Shown here piece by piece: positions 21,505 to 32,760 of a stretch of DNA of 64,000 nt. The translations under genes and the position numbers were made by a program. The first letter of the stretch is position 1. Every line of letters starts with the position of its first letter. This DNA is from Pseudomonas benzenivorans (GTDB lineage: Bacteria; Pseudomonadota; Gammaproteobacteria; Pseudomonadales; Pseudomonadaceae), in assembly GCF_024397895.1 (NCBI RefSeq), contig NZ_CP073346.1:1364001-1428000 (forward strand), read 5' to 3'. The notes under the pieces are model-generated. The model saw only the letters and a program-made list of their open reading frames with translations. It did not search any database and was not told the origin of the DNA.

Positions 21505-22761
21505 TTAAACCGTGGCACTCAACACCGGCACTACAACGCTGTCCGGCAGCAGTTGGGGAACATGAGTGCGGCCATCGATCCAGGCGTCGACCATGTCCGC
21601 CCACTCCTGCAGCATGTGCCGGCGCTGCTCCGCGTACTCGGCCTTGTTGTAGACCGAGCGAGAGGAGCGACCATCTTCGTGAGCCAGGCATTTCTCGATC
21701 CAGTCGCCGTTGAAGCCCACCTCGTTGAGCAGCGTGGAACCCGTCCTGCGCAGATCGTGGACGGTGAACGGCTCCAACGGCAGGCCTGCTTCCTTCGCAC
21801 GGGAGGCGATAAGCTGGGTGATGCGGTTCAGGGTGGCGTGCGACATGCAGCGGTAGATGTCATAGCGCGAGGGCAACACATAGCGGGAACCAGCCGCACA
21901 GGTGTGCAGCGCCACGAAGATGTCCAAGGCCTGGCGCGACAGGTAGACAACGTGCGGGTTACGCCCCTTCATCCGTTCCTTGGAGATCGTCCAGGTGGCG
22001 TTCTCGAAGTCCACCTCGTCCCAGGTTGCCTCGATCAGCTCACTCTTGCGTACCAAGGTCAGCAGCACCAGCCGCAAGGCCAGTTTGATCGTGGGATAAG
22101 CAGCGATGGACTCCAGTTGATGGAAGGCCAGCCGAATTTCGGTCGGGCTCAGTGCCCGATCCTTCGGCACGAAAGTGGCGATGGAAGACGACTTAACGTC
22201 GTCAGCCGGATTCTCGACCTTCTCGCCATGCAGGATCGCGAACGCGTAGACCTGTTTCACGATGTCGCGAATATGGACCGCAGTTGCCGGCGCTCCTCGA
22301 GCCTTTACCTTGGCACACAGGGCTCGCAGATCGTCAGGGGTGATTTCGGTCAGCAGCCGATTGTCGAAGACCGGCAGGATGTCGCGATCGATGATGCTTT
22401 TGCGCATCGCGCGCGTGCTGTCGGCCATGCGCGCGCCGGCCAACCACTTCGTCAGCGTTTCACCGAAATTCTTGGCAGCATTGAGGCGCCGCTTAGCGCG
22501 CTGCTTCTCCAGGGAGGGAGACTTGCCCAGAGCGACCATGCGCTTGGCATCGAGCAGCTTCTCGCGAGCCATGGCCAGGGAAATGCCAGTTGGCCCATAG
22601 CGTCCGATGGTCAGCGTTTCTCGGCGCCCATTGAGACGGTAGTCGTAGCGAAAGGTGACGGTACCGGTAGGCGATACCGTCACGTACATACCATCGCGGT
22701 CGGAAGCCTTGTACAGCTTGGACTTGGGCTTGAGATTGCGCAGTTTGGTATCAGTAAGCAT
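21505..22761 (-). CDS. int: P4-type tyrosine integrase of the island
   Basis: 418 residues. The N-terminal DUF4102 arm-binding domain (LTDTKLRNLKPKSKLYKASD, DGMYVTVSPTG), a core-binding middle and a catalytic domain are all present. Active-site residues are visible: R in LTLVRKSELIEATWDEVDF, H-x-x-R in VHDLRRTGSTLL, H in CLAHEDG and the nucleophile Tyr in RSVYNKAEYAEQR. The enzyme looks intact. Its start faces the guaA 3' end with about 300 bp between, the usual position of an island integrase next to its attachment site. Confidence 0.95.
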   Translation of the reverse strand: MLTDTKLRNLKPKSKLYKASDRDGMYVTVSPTGTVTFRYDYRLNGRRETLTIGRYGPTGISLAMAREKLLDAKRMVALGKSPSLEKQRAKRRLNAAKNFGETLTKWLAGARMADSTRAMRKSIIDRDILPVFDNRLLTEITPDDLRALCAKVKARGAPATAVHIRDIVKQVYAFAILHGEKVENPADDVKSSSIATFVPKDRALSPTEIRLAFHQLESIAAYPTIKLALRLVLLTLVRKSELIEATWDEVDFENATWTISKERMKGRNPHVVYLSRQALDIFVALHTCAAGSRYVLPSRYDIYRCMSHATLNRITQLIASRAKEAGLPLEPFTVHDLRRTGSTLLNEVGFNGDWIEKCLAHEDGRSSRSVYNKAEYAEQRRHMLQEWADMVDAWIDGRTHVPQLLPDSVVVPVLSATV

Positions 22762-22890
22762 CGAGGTTTTTACTCCTGTTCATGACGGCTTTTACCGTCA
22801 AGGGTCAGGAGACCTGTTGATGCCGGGAAAGCCGCACGGAGCAAGCTTTCCCAAGGAGCGATTTACCGTCAAAGACCGGTTTTGACCGGA

Positions 22891-23064
22891 TAGTAAACAG
22901 AACGGTCTCAATCCGACCGCTGTTTACTACCGTCACCGCTACCGCCAATCCGTTCTGCTAATCGGCGATAGGCCTCGATAACCATTGCAACGAATTTTCT
23001 TTTAAATCAACACGTTGCAATTGGCTATCGATACATCTCAATGAGCCCAGAAGGACCCGACATC
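22891..23064. other. Island attachment region next to guaA
   Basis: Between integrase and guaA there are short repeats that could be arm-type integrase sites: TTTACCGTCAA near 22791 and 22862, and the inverted pair TAGTAAACAG (22891-22900)/CTGTTTACTA (22920-22929). A longer imperfect inverted repeat, CGATAACCATTGCAACG (22976-22992) against CGTTGCAATTGGCTATCG (23013-23030), lies close to the guaA stop. The crossover core is expected in the last codons of guaA (around 23063-23090). No second copy of that core is visible in the window. Confidence 0.55.
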
Positions 23065-24643
23065 ACTCCCACTCGATGGTGGCAGGCGGCTTGCTCGACA
23101 CGTCGTAGGTGACGCGGGAGATGCCCTCGATCTCGTTGATGATGCGGTTGCTGACCTTCTCCAGCAGCTCGTAGGGCAGGTGCGCCCAGCGCGCGGTCAT
23201 GAAGTCGATGGTTTCCACCGCGCGCAGGGCCACGACCCAGGCGTAACGGCGGCCGTCACCAACCACGCCGACCGACTTGACCGGCTGGAACACCACGAAG
23301 GCCTGGCTGGTCTTGTGGTACCAGTCGAAGTTGCGCAGTTCCTCGATGAAGATGTGGTCGGCGCGACGCAGCAGGTCGGCGTACTCCTTCTTCACCTCGC
23401 CGAGAATACGCACGCCCAGGCCCGGACCCGGGAAGGGATGGCGGTAGACCATGTCGTAGGGCAGGCCCAGCTCCAGGCCGATCTTGCGCACCTCGTCCTT
23501 GAACAGCTCGCGCAGCGGCTCGACCAGCTTGAGGTTCATTTCCTCCGGCAGGCCGCCGACGTTGTGGTGCGACTTGATCACGTGGGCCTTGCCGGTCTTG
23601 GCGCCGGCCGACTCGATCACGTCCGGGTAGATGGTGCCCTGGGCGAGGAACTTGATGTCGTGCAGCTTGCTCGCCTCGGCATCGAACACGTCGATGAAGG
23701 TGCGGCCGATGATCTTGCGCTTCTTCTCCGGGTCGGCTTCGCCGGCCAGATTGCCAAGGAACTGCTCCTCGGCGTTGGCGCGGATCACCTTGACGCCCAT
23801 GTTCTCGGCGAACATGGCCATCACCTGCTCGCCCTCATGCAGGCGCAGCAGACCGTTGTCGACGAACACGCAGGTCAGCTGCTCACCGATGGCACGGTGC
23901 AGCAGCGCGGCGACCACCGAGGAGTCGACGCCGCCGGACAGGCCCAGCAGCACATTGCTGCTGCCGACCTGGGCGCGCACCTGGGCGATGGCGTCCTCGA
24001 CGATGTTGGACGGCGTCCACAGGGCCTCGCAGCCGCAGATTTCCAGGGCGAAACGCGAGAGGATGCGGCCACCCTGCTTGGTGTGGGTCACTTCCGGGTG
24101 GAACTGCACACCGTAGTAGCGACGGTCATCGTCGGACATCGCGGCGATCGGGCAGCTCGGGGTGCTGGCAAGGATGTGGAAGCCTTTCGGCAAGGTGGTG
24201 ACCTTGTCGCCATGGCTCATCCACACGTCCAGACCGAACACGCCGTCGTCGTCCACGTGGTCCTCGATACCGTCGAGCAGGCGGCCCTTGCCGACCACGT
24301 CGACACGGGCGTAGCCGAACTCACGGACGTCCGAGCCCTGCACCTTGCCACCCAGCTGCTCGGCCATGGTCTGCATGCCGTAGCAGATGCCCAGCACCGG
24401 CACGCCGAGGTCGAACACCGCGTGGGGCGCGCGCGGGCTGTCGGCCGCATGCACCGACTCCGGGCCGCCGGCGAGGATGATGCCGCGCGGAGCGAAGGCG
24501 CGGATGTCCTCGTCGCTCATGTCGAAGGGGTGCAACTCGCAATACACGCCGATCTCGCGCACGCGGCGGGCGATCAGCTGGGTGTACTGGGAACCGAAAT
24601 CCAGGATCAGGATGCGGTGAGCGTGAATATCATGGTGGGCCAT
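23063..24643 (-). CDS. guaA: GMP synthase (glutamine-hydrolysing)
   Basis: 526 residues, full length. It converts XMP to GMP using glutamine and ATP in the cytoplasm, the last step of guanine nucleotide synthesis. The class I glutaminase domain holds the catalytic Cys in [10 protein letters not shown] and H-x-E in FHPEVTH. The PP-loop ATP pyrophosphatase is [11 protein letters not shown], and the C-terminal dimerisation domain ends PPATIEWE. It is downstream of guaB on the same strand. Its 3' end is the island insertion site, but the reading frame ends normally, so the element restores the C-terminus. Confidence 0.97.
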   Translation of the reverse strand: MAHHDIHAHRILILDFGSQYTQLIARRVREIGVYCELHPFDMSDEDIRAFAPRGIILAGGPESVHAADSPRAPHAVFDLGVPVLGICYGMQTMAEQLGGKVQGSDVREFGYARVDVVGKGRLLDGIEDHVDDDGVFGLDVWMSHGDKVTTLPKGFHILASTPSCPIAAMSDDDRRYYGVQFHPEVTHTKQGGRILSRFALEICGCEALWTPSNIVEDAIAQVRAQVGSSNVLLGLSGGVDSSVVAALLHRAIGEQLTCVFVDNGLLRLHEGEQVMAMFAENMGVKVIRANAEEQFLGNLAGEADPEKKRKIIGRTFIDVFDAEASKLHDIKFLAQGTIYPDVIESAGAKTGKAHVIKSHHNVGGLPEEMNLKLVEPLRELFKDEVRKIGLELGLPYDMVYRHPFPGPGLGVRILGEVKKEYADLLRRADHIFIEELRNFDWYHKTSQAFVVFQPVKSVGVVGDGRRYAWVVALRAVETIDFMTARWAHLPYELLEKVSNRIINEIEGISRVTYDVSSKPPATIEWE

Positions 24644-24674
24644 GGCCGTCTCTCGTAGCGGAATTCACAAATGA

Positions 24675-24701
24675 CACGGGGCTGAATCGAACAGCCCCGT
24701 G
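24675..24701 (-). terminator. Hairpin between guaB and guaA
   Basis: CACGGGGCTG (24675-24684) pairs with CAGCCCCGTG (24692-24701). Without a strong T-run on the minus strand it is more likely a partial terminator or mRNA-processing hairpin that tunes guaA relative to guaB. Confidence 0.5.
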
Positions 24702-24723
24702 ACTTCATAGCAACTCTGTGGCG

Positions 24724-26280
<1,557 letters not shown>

Positions 26281-26326
26281 TCAGGGGCGTGCGGCCGCGC
26301 GACGAGCTGCGGCCCAGGAGCGGAAC

Positions 26327-26878
26327 TCACGGGTCGACGCTCACCCGCGAGAGCGGAAAACCCAGGCGCTCGGCGAACTCGTCGAGGAAGTCCTGCCTGA
26401 ACCCGGCCGCTCCCCAGCCGTTGAAGATGAAGCCCAGGTTGGAGAAACCGCAGGGCTGCAGAAACAGGAAGCCGTTGATGTCGTCCTCATGGCCACACTC
26501 CGGGCAGCTGAAATTGTCGGTATGGCCCGGCATCCATTCCTCCAGGCTGTCGAACAGGGCCTCGCCGATTTCCCGGCGGCACTGCGGACAGCCGGCCTCC
26601 TCGAGAAAGTCCCGGGTCGGCGTGTAGATACAGCGCTTGGTGACGATCTCCAGGCCGTTGATCGTCTGCCCGAACGGCAGCAACTGCGGCTGCTCGACCA
26701 CCAATCTCGCCCCCGGCGCCAGGGCATGGGCCAGGCCACCGGCAGTGCGACCACAGGGCGTCAGCCGCTCCTCGACTATGCGCCGCTGCACCAGCCAGCG
26801 GACGATCGCCCGTGCCCGCGCCTCGTGCCCGGGAAAACTGGAAACCCGCGGCACCAGGATGCTTTGTTGCTCGCCCAT
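26327..26878 (-). CDS. Conserved Pseudomonas zinc-ribbon-like protein of unknown function
   Basis: 183 residues. Two Cys pairs, CPQC in EEAGCPQCRREIGEALFDSL and CPEC in FSCPECGHEDDINGF, probably hold zinc. The N-terminus (FPGHEARARAIVRWLVQRRI) and the C-terminus (FSNLGFIFNGWGAAGFRQDF) are conserved as I recall in Pseudomonas. Some databases label such proteins sugar ABC transporter ATPase, but no Walker motifs are present. It lies on the guaB strand, divergent from xseA. Function unknown. Confidence 0.7.
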   Translation of the reverse strand: MGEQQSILVPRVSSFPGHEARARAIVRWLVQRRIVEERLTPCGRTAGGLAHALAPGARLVVEQPQLLPFGQTINGLEIVTKRCIYTPTRDFLEEAGCPQCRREIGEALFDSLEEWMPGHTDNFSCPECGHEDDINGFLFLQPCGFSNLGFIFNGWGAAGFRQDFLDEFAERLGFPLSRVSVDP

Positions 26879-26982
26879 GATCTGGTCTGCCTTGAGGGAA
26901 AGGCGCGCAGCTTAATGGCGCCGGCGCTGCGGTCAAGCCATCGCCCTATGGCAGGCCCGGCAAAGCCTTTATCATGCCGGCC

Positions 26983-28362
26983 ATGATCAAAGACCCGTTC
27001 CAGCGCCTGAACCTCGACCGCGAGGTGCTCAGCGTCAGCCAGCTCAACAACCGCGCCCGCCTGTTGCTGGAGGATGTGTTCGCCAGCATCTGGGTCGAGG
27101 GGGAGATCTCCAACCTGGCCAAGCCGGCGTCCGGACACATCTATTTCACCCTCAAGGATAGCCAGGCCCAGGTGCGCTGCGCGCTGTTCCGGCAGAACGC
27201 GGCACGGGTGCGACAGGCCCTGCGCGATGGTCTGGCAGTCAAGGTGCGCGGCAAGGTCTCGTTGTTCGAGGGGCGTGGCGACTATCAGCTGATTCTCGAT
27301 GCGGTCGAGCCGGCCGGCGACGGCGCCCTGCGCCTGGCCTTCGAGGCGCTCAAGGAGAAGCTGGGCGCCGAGGGGCTGTTCGCCGCCGAGCGCAAGGTGC
27401 CTCTACCGGCGCACCCGAAACGCATCGGCATCGTCAGCTCGCCCAGCGGCGCGGTGATTCGCGACATCGTCAGCGTGTTCCGCCGCCGCGCGCCGCAGGT
27501 CGCCTTGACCCTGATCCCCACCGCCGTGCAGGGCCGCGAGGCCACGGCGCAGATCGTCCGCGCCCTGCAACTGGCCGACCGCCAGGGCTTCGATGCACTG
27601 ATCCTGGCCCGCGGCGGCGGCTCCCTGGAAGACCTCTGGAGCTTCAACGAGGAGGCCGTGGCCCGCGCCATCGATGCCTGCGCCACGCCCATCGTCAGCG
27701 CCGTGGGCCACGAGACCGACGTGTCGATCAGCGATTTCGTCGCCGACGTGCGCGCCCCGACCCCCTCGGCCGCCGCCGAACTGCTGGCGCCCGACTCCAG
27801 CGAGCTGGTGCAGCGCCTGCACGGCCTGCAGCGCCGCCTGATGCTCTATATCAAGGGCCGCCTGGCGCGTGAGCACATGCAGCTGGACGGCCTGCGCCGG
27901 CGCCTGCGCCATCCCGGCGAGCGTCTGCGCCAGCAGGCGCAGCGCCTGGACGACCTGGACATGCGCCTGCGACGCGCCTTCGAGCGCCAGCTGCACGTCC
28001 GCCAGGAGCGCCTGGCGCGCCTGCAGACCCGCCTGGCCGGCCAGCACCCGGAGCGCGCCCTGCAGCTGCTGCGCCAGCGCCTGGCCAGCCTCGCCGAACG
28101 GCTGCCACGGGCCATGCGCGAGGGGCTCAAGGAACGCCGCCTGCAACTGCACAGCCAGGTGCAGACGCTCAACGCGGTCAGCCCCCTGGCGACCCTGGGG
28201 CGCGGCTACAGCATCCTCCTCGACGACCGCGGCCAGGCCATCCGCCGCGCCGCCGACACCCAGCCGGGCCAGCGACTCAAGGCGCGCCTCGGTGAAGGCG
28301 AGCTGGACGTGCGCGTCGAAGACAACCATGTGCAGCCGGCGACCCTGTCGCTGCTGGACTGA
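26983..28362 (+). CDS. xseA: Exodeoxyribonuclease VII large subunit
   Basis: 459 residues from ATG 26983 (a nearby ATG at 26974 is less likely). With XseB it degrades single-stranded DNA in both directions. An N-terminal OB fold (IWVEGEISNLAKPASGHIYF) binds DNA; the nuclease domain includes IGIVSSPSGAVIRDI, LARGGGSLEDLWSFNEE and GHETDVSISDF; a long coiled-coil C-terminal region rich in Arg and Leu follows. Length and blocks are normal. Confidence 0.95.
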   Translation: MIKDPFQRLNLDREVLSVSQLNNRARLLLEDVFASIWVEGEISNLAKPASGHIYFTLKDSQAQVRCALFRQNAARVRQALRDGLAVKVRGKVSLFEGRGDYQLILDAVEPAGDGALRLAFEALKEKLGAEGLFAAERKVPLPAHPKRIGIVSSPSGAVIRDIVSVFRRRAPQVALTLIPTAVQGREATAQIVRALQLADRQGFDALILARGGGSLEDLWSFNEEAVARAIDACATPIVSAVGHETDVSISDFVADVRAPTPSAAAELLAPDSSELVQRLHGLQRRLMLYIKGRLAREHMQLDGLRRRLRHPGERLRQQAQRLDDLDMRLRRAFERQLHVRQERLARLQTRLAGQHPERALQLLRQRLASLAERLPRAMREGLKERRLQLHSQVQTLNAVSPLATLGRGYSILLDDRGQAIRRAADTQPGQRLKARLGEGELDVRVEDNHVQPATLSLLD

Positions 28363-28415
28363 TGATCCATCCGGCGGAAGAAAATGGTCTCGTCCGCCCC
28401 CAGCTGGGGAATCCC

Positions 28416-29237
28416 ATGCGCTTTGCCCTGCTCGTCCTCACCCTGTGCCTCGCCCTGCCCGCCCAGGCCGATGGCTTCATCACCCGCCTGCTGAACCAGC
28501 CGGTGCCCGGCGGGGTCGCGGTGATCGACCTTGGGCCGGGCACAGATGCGCCACGAGTCCGCTACCAGGACAGACCGGTGCTGGTGATCCACGAGGACAG
28601 CCAGCGCTGGATCGCCATAGTCGGCCTGCCCCTGAGCGTCCGCCCCGGCAACCAGCAGGTCGAGGTGGACGGCCGGACCCAGAGCTTCCAGGTCGGCAGT
28701 CGCCACTATGCCGAGCAGCGCATCACCCTGAACAACCCGCAGCAGGTCAACCCCAACCCGGCCAACCTCAAGCGCATCGAGCGCGAGCTGGCCGAGCAGA
28801 CCCGCGCCTACCGCCAGTTCAGCCCGCGCCAGCCGAGCAACCTGCTGTTCGATCGGCCGGTTGCAGGTCCACTGTCCAGCCCCTTCGGCCTGCGCCGCTT
28901 CTTCAACGGCGAGGAGCGCAACCCGCATTCCGGCCTGGACTTCGCCGCGGCGCGTGGCACGCCGGTCAAGGCGCCGGCGGCGGGCCGGGTGATCCTGGTC
29001 GGCGACTACTTCTTCAACGGCAAGACGGTGTTCGTCGACCACGGCCAGGGCCTGATCAGCATGTTCTGCCACCTCTCGGCGATCGACGTGAAACTGGGCG
29101 AAGAGCTGCCCCGCGGCGGCGTGCTCGGCAAGGTCGGGGCCACCGGCCGCGCCACCGGGCCGCACCTGCACTGGAACGTCAGCCTCAACGACGCGCGCAT
29201 CGATCCGGCGATCTTTATCGGCGCCTTCAAGCCCTAA
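28416..29237 (+). CDS. M23-family periplasmic peptidase
   Basis: 273 residues. A signal peptide (FALLVLTLCLALPAQA) is followed by an N-terminal beta domain and a C-terminal LytM/M23 domain. The zinc ligands are H and D in NPHSGLDFAAARGTPV and H in HLHWN, all present, so the enzyme should be active. It probably cleaves peptidoglycan cross-links in the periplasm. GGGGAAT precedes ATG 28416. It is 53 nt after xseA on the same strand. Confidence 0.9.
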   Translation: MRFALLVLTLCLALPAQADGFITRLLNQPVPGGVAVIDLGPGTDAPRVRYQDRPVLVIHEDSQRWIAIVGLPLSVRPGNQQVEVDGRTQSFQVGSRHYAEQRITLNNPQQVNPNPANLKRIERELAEQTRAYRQFSPRQPSNLLFDRPVAGPLSSPFGLRRFFNGEERNPHSGLDFAAARGTPVKAPAAGRVILVGDYFFNGKTVFVDHGQGLISMFCHLSAIDVKLGEELPRGGVLGKVGATGRATGPHLHWNVSLNDARIDPAIFIGAFKP

Positions 29238-29392
29238 CCGCAATACCGCGCAAGACTCCGATAACGGCAAACACCGGCCCGCTTTGCTAAGGTGCGCCCT
29301 CGTCGCCGGCCCGCCCTCGAGCTGAGCGCCCTGCGCAAGACGCGAGGCGTGCGCGCAGCGCGACCGTTACCCCGCAGCGAACGAGGATCGTC

Positions 29393-30652
29393 ATGAAGGA
29401 ACACTACGCCACCACCCTCCAATGGCTCGAGCGCTACCCGCAGCTGCACAGCCTGATCAGCCTGGGCCTGCTGGTCCTCGGCGCCTGGATCGCCAACTGG
29501 CTGGTCAAGCGCATCCTCCTGCGCGGCCTGTATCGGGCGCTGGAGGCCACGTCCGTGGGGCAGGACCCGGCCATCGCCGAGTCGAAGATCACCGCGCGCC
29601 TGGCCAATATAGTGCCGGCGCTGATCCTCTCCGCCGGCATCGGCCTGGTACCGCACCTGCCCGAGGCCGCGGTCACCGTGGTCGACAACGTCTGCAGCGC
29701 CTTTATCGTGCTGACCGTGGCCCTGGCGCTCAGCGGCGCCCTGGGCCTGCTCAACAGTTTCTACGAGCGCCGCCCGGACGCCCACCTCAAGCCGATCAAG
29801 GGCTACATCCAGCTGCTCAAGATCGTGGTCTTCGCCATCGCCGCGATTCTCGTGATCGCCACCCTGATCGACCGCTCGCCGCTGATCCTGCTGTCCGGCC
29901 TCGGCGCCATGGCCGCGGTGCTCATGCTGATCTTCCAGGACACCCTGCTGTCACTGGTGGCCAGCGTGCAGATTTCCTCGAACGACATCATCCGCGTCGG
30001 CGACTGGGTGGAGATGCCGCAGCTCAACGCCGACGGCGACGTCATCGACATCGCCCTGCACATGGTCAAGGTGCAGAACTGGGACAAGACCATCACCAGC
30101 ATCCCGACCAAGCGCTTCATCAGCGACCCGTTCAAGAATTGGCGCGGCATGCAGGAGTGTGGCGGCCGGCGGATCATGCGCAACCTGTACCTGGACCAGA
30201 CCAGCATCGCCTTTCTCGAGCCGGAGCAGATCGATCGCCTGCGCCGCCTGACCCTGCTTGGCGAGTACCTGCAGAACAAACAGAACGAGCTTCAGGAGTG
30301 GAACAGCGCCCTGGCCGATGCCGGGAAAGAGCCGGCCAACACCCGCCGGGTCACCAATATCGGCACCTTCAGGGCCTACGTGGAGCACTACCTGCGCCAG
30401 CACCCCGGGGTGCATCAGGACATGACCCAACTGGTGCGCCAGCTCAACCCGACTGCCAACGGCCTGCCGCTGCAGCTCTACTGTTTCGCCAACACCACCG
30501 CCTGGGCACGCTACGAGGGCATCCAGGCGGACATTCTCGACCACTTGCTGGCGATCCTCCCGGCGTTCGGTCTACGGGTGTTCCAGCACCCGAGCGGGGC
30601 GGACATGCGCGAGCTGGGACGCCAGCAGGCGGCGGCGAACACGCCAGTCTGA
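29393..30652 (+). CDS. MscS-family mechanosensitive channel (YbdG-like)
   Basis: 419 residues with about five hydrophobic helices in the first half. The pore-lining helix region reads LLSGLGAMAAVLMLIFQDTL, then LLSLVASVQISSNDIIRVGD enters the MscS beta domain, and IPTKRFISDPFKNWRGMQ is conserved in the YbdG (MscM) branch. The long C-terminal part also fits YbdG. It would release solutes on osmotic downshift. Start ATG 29393 follows CGAGGA. Confidence 0.9.
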   Translation: MKEHYATTLQWLERYPQLHSLISLGLLVLGAWIANWLVKRILLRGLYRALEATSVGQDPAIAESKITARLANIVPALILSAGIGLVPHLPEAAVTVVDNVCSAFIVLTVALALSGALGLLNSFYERRPDAHLKPIKGYIQLLKIVVFAIAAILVIATLIDRSPLILLSGLGAMAAVLMLIFQDTLLSLVASVQISSNDIIRVGDWVEMPQLNADGDVIDIALHMVKVQNWDKTITSIPTKRFISDPFKNWRGMQECGGRRIMRNLYLDQTSIAFLEPEQIDRLRRLTLLGEYLQNKQNELQEWNSALADAGKEPANTRRVTNIGTFRAYVEHYLRQHPGVHQDMTQLVRQLNPTANGLPLQLYCFANTTAWARYEGIQADILDHLLAILPAFGLRVFQHPSGADMRELGRQQAAANTPV

Positions 30653-30829
30653 GTACTTCGTTCTGCCCGGCCGAGGAAGACCCCGTCCGGGCAAAAGCGC
30701 TGCGCAATCGGAGCCAGCCCTCAAGCAACTCTGCGCAATAAAAAACCACCTGAACAGCCAAAATAGCGGTTTCTACCAATTTTTTCACAATGCTTGCCAG
30801 CATTGGCCGCCATGGTTAGGGTTGACGCC

Positions 30830-30907
30830 ATGAACGCTACCCATACCCTCATCCTCCTGCGGCAACACGCCAATCTCTGCCTGGTCAGCCAGCGACTGCG
30901 TGGCTAA
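30830..30907 (+). CDS. Leucine-rich leader ORF upstream of leuA
   Basis: ATG 30830 opens 25 codons, MNATHTLILLRQHANLCLVS followed by QRLRG, with six leucines, three of them in LILL, ending 69 bp before leuA. Its position and composition suggest a translated attenuator responding to charged tRNA-Leu. No convincing terminator/antiterminator pair is readable between it and leuA, so control may use ribosome stalling in another way. Confidence 0.4.
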   Translation: MNATHTLILLRQHANLCLVSQRLRG

Positions 30908-30976
30908 CGCCCCTCCTTTCTGATCTCGCCGATTTTGCCTGGCCCCTCAGTGGCCGCCGCCAACAAGGATTTTTCC

Positions 30977-32647
30977 ATGAGCATGCTCAAAGACCCGTCC
31001 AGCAAGTACCGCGCCTTTCCCGCCATCGACCTGCCCGACCGCACCTGGCCGTCGAAGACCATCACCGAAGTTCCGGTGTGGTGCAGCTCGGACCTGCGCG
31101 ACGGCAATCAGTCGCTGATCGAGCCGATGGATGCGCAGAAGAAGATGCGCTTCTTCAAGACTCTGGTGCAGGTCGGCATCAAGCAGATCGAAGTGGGCTT
31201 CCCCTCCGCCTCGCAGACCGATTTCGACTTCGTCCGCGAGCTGATCGAGGGCGGGCACATCCCGGACGACACCACCATCCAGGTACTGACCCAGGCCCGC
31301 GAAGACCTGATCACCCGCACCTTCGAGTCGCTCAAGGGCGCGAAGAAGGCCATCGTTCACGTCTACAACGCCACCGCGCCCTCCTTCCGCCGCATCGTCT
31401 TCAACCAGGACAAGGCCGGCGTGGTGAATATCGCGGTGAACGCGGCGCGGATCATCAAGGACCTGGCCGCCCGGCAGCCACAGACCCAGTGGACCTTCCA
31501 GTACTCGCCGGAGATCTTCACCTCCACCGAGCTGGAGTTCGCCGTGGAGGTCTGCGACGCGGTGCTCGACGTCTGGCAACCGACCCCGGACAACAAGGCC
31601 ATCCTCAACCTGCCGGCCACCGTGGAGGTGGCCACCCCTAACGTCTACGCCGACCAGATCGAATGGTTCTGCCGCCATATCAGCCGCCGCGACAGCGTGC
31701 TGATCAGCCTGCACACCCATAACGACCGCGGCACCGGCGTGGCCGCCAGCGAACTGGGCCTGATGGCCGGGGCCGACCGCGTCGAGGGCTGCCTGTTCGG
31801 CAACGGCGAGCGCACCGGCAACGTCGATCTGGTCAACCTGGCGCTGAACCTCTACACCCAGGGCATCCACCCCGGCCTGGACTTCTCCGACATCGACGCG
31901 GTGCGCAAGGTGGTCGAGGAGTGCAACCAGATTCCGGTGCACCCGCGTCACCCCTACGTCGGCGACCTGGTCCACACCGCCTTTTCCGGCTCGCACCAGG
32001 ACGCCATCCGCAAGGGCTTCACCCAGCAGGACCCGGACGGCATCTGGGAGGTGCCCTACCTGCCGATCGACCCGGCCGACATCGGCCGCAGCTACGAGGC
32101 GGTGATCCGGGTCAACAGCCAGTCCGGCAAGGGCGGCATCACCTACCTGCTGGAGCAGGAGTACGGCATCAGCCTGCCGCGACGCATGCAGATCGAATTC
32201 AGCCAGGTGGTGCAGAAGGAAACCGACCGCCTGGGCCTTGAGATGAGCGCCGCACAGATCTACCAGCTGTTCGACCGCGAGTACCTGCAGGCCAGCGCGC
32301 CCTACGCCCTGAAGAGCCATCGCCTGCAGGAGGAGAATGGCACCAGCGCGGTCGACGTGGAGATCGTCGCCGGCGGCGAGAGCCAGCATTGGCGCGGTAT
32401 TGGCAAGGGTCCGCTGGAGGCTCTGGTGGCCGGCCTGCCGGTGGCCGTGGAGATCATGGACTACTGCGAGCACGCCATAGGCGCGGGCACCAACGCCAAG
32501 GCGGCGGCCTACATCGAACTGCGGGTGGACGGCGGTCGTGCCCTGCATGGCGTGGGCATCGACGAGAACCTCACCACCGCCAGCTTCCGCGCCCTGTTCA
32601 GTGCGCTGAACCGCGCCCTGAAGCAGGTCGAGGCCCAGGCCGCCTGA
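30977..32647 (+). CDS. leuA: 2-isopropylmalate synthase
   Basis: 556 residues from ATG 30977 behind AAGGA. It condenses acetyl-CoA with 2-ketoisovalerate, the first committed step of leucine synthesis. [14 protein letters not shown] starts the HMGL-like TIM barrel with the catalytic Arg and metal Asp, [15 protein letters not shown] carries the His metal ligands and [10 protein letters not shown] is the second family signature. The C-terminal regulatory domain ([15 protein letters not shown]) allows leucine feedback. The long type (about 555-570 residues) fits Pseudomonas. Confidence 0.97.
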   Translation: MSMLKDPSSKYRAFPAIDLPDRTWPSKTITEVPVWCSSDLRDGNQSLIEPMDAQKKMRFFKTLVQVGIKQIEVGFPSASQTDFDFVRELIEGGHIPDDTTIQVLTQAREDLITRTFESLKGAKKAIVHVYNATAPSFRRIVFNQDKAGVVNIAVNAARIIKDLAARQPQTQWTFQYSPEIFTSTELEFAVEVCDAVLDVWQPTPDNKAILNLPATVEVATPNVYADQIEWFCRHISRRDSVLISLHTHNDRGTGVAASELGLMAGADRVEGCLFGNGERTGNVDLVNLALNLYTQGIHPGLDFSDIDAVRKVVEECNQIPVHPRHPYVGDLVHTAFSGSHQDAIRKGFTQQDPDGIWEVPYLPIDPADIGRSYEAVIRVNSQSGKGGITYLLEQEYGISLPRRMQIEFSQVVQKETDRLGLEMSAAQIYQLFDREYLQASAPYALKSHRLQEENGTSAVDVEIVAGGESQHWRGIGKGPLEALVAGLPVAVEIMDYCEHAIGAGTNAKAAAYIELRVDGGRALHGVGIDENLTTASFRALFSALNRALKQVEAQAA

Positions 32648-32668
32648 AGCACTCGGCCAGACCGAACG

Positions 32669-32696
32669 ACGCCGGGCACTGCCCGGCGTTTTCGTT
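32669..32696 (+). terminator. Intrinsic terminator after leuA
   Basis: ACGCCGGGC (32669-32677) pairs with GCCCGGCGT (32681-32689), followed by TTTCGTTTC. Confidence 0.9.
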
Positions 32697-32760
32697 TCTG
32701 CAGGATGGGCCATGCACAGCGAACCTCATCGACCCTGGGTATCGCTGCAATCAACTCAGG

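Noticed and set aside
23063..23090. A second copy of the guaA 3' end within the left 23 kb marking the other island boundary
   Set aside because: I looked for the terminal guaA bases elsewhere in the window and saw no copy; the boundary is probably beyond the left edge.
30947..32713. A 588-codon minus-strand frame opposite leuA
   Set aside because: Shadow of leuA; its composition (Gly, His, Val, Gln rich, no domain) is typical of antisense frames.
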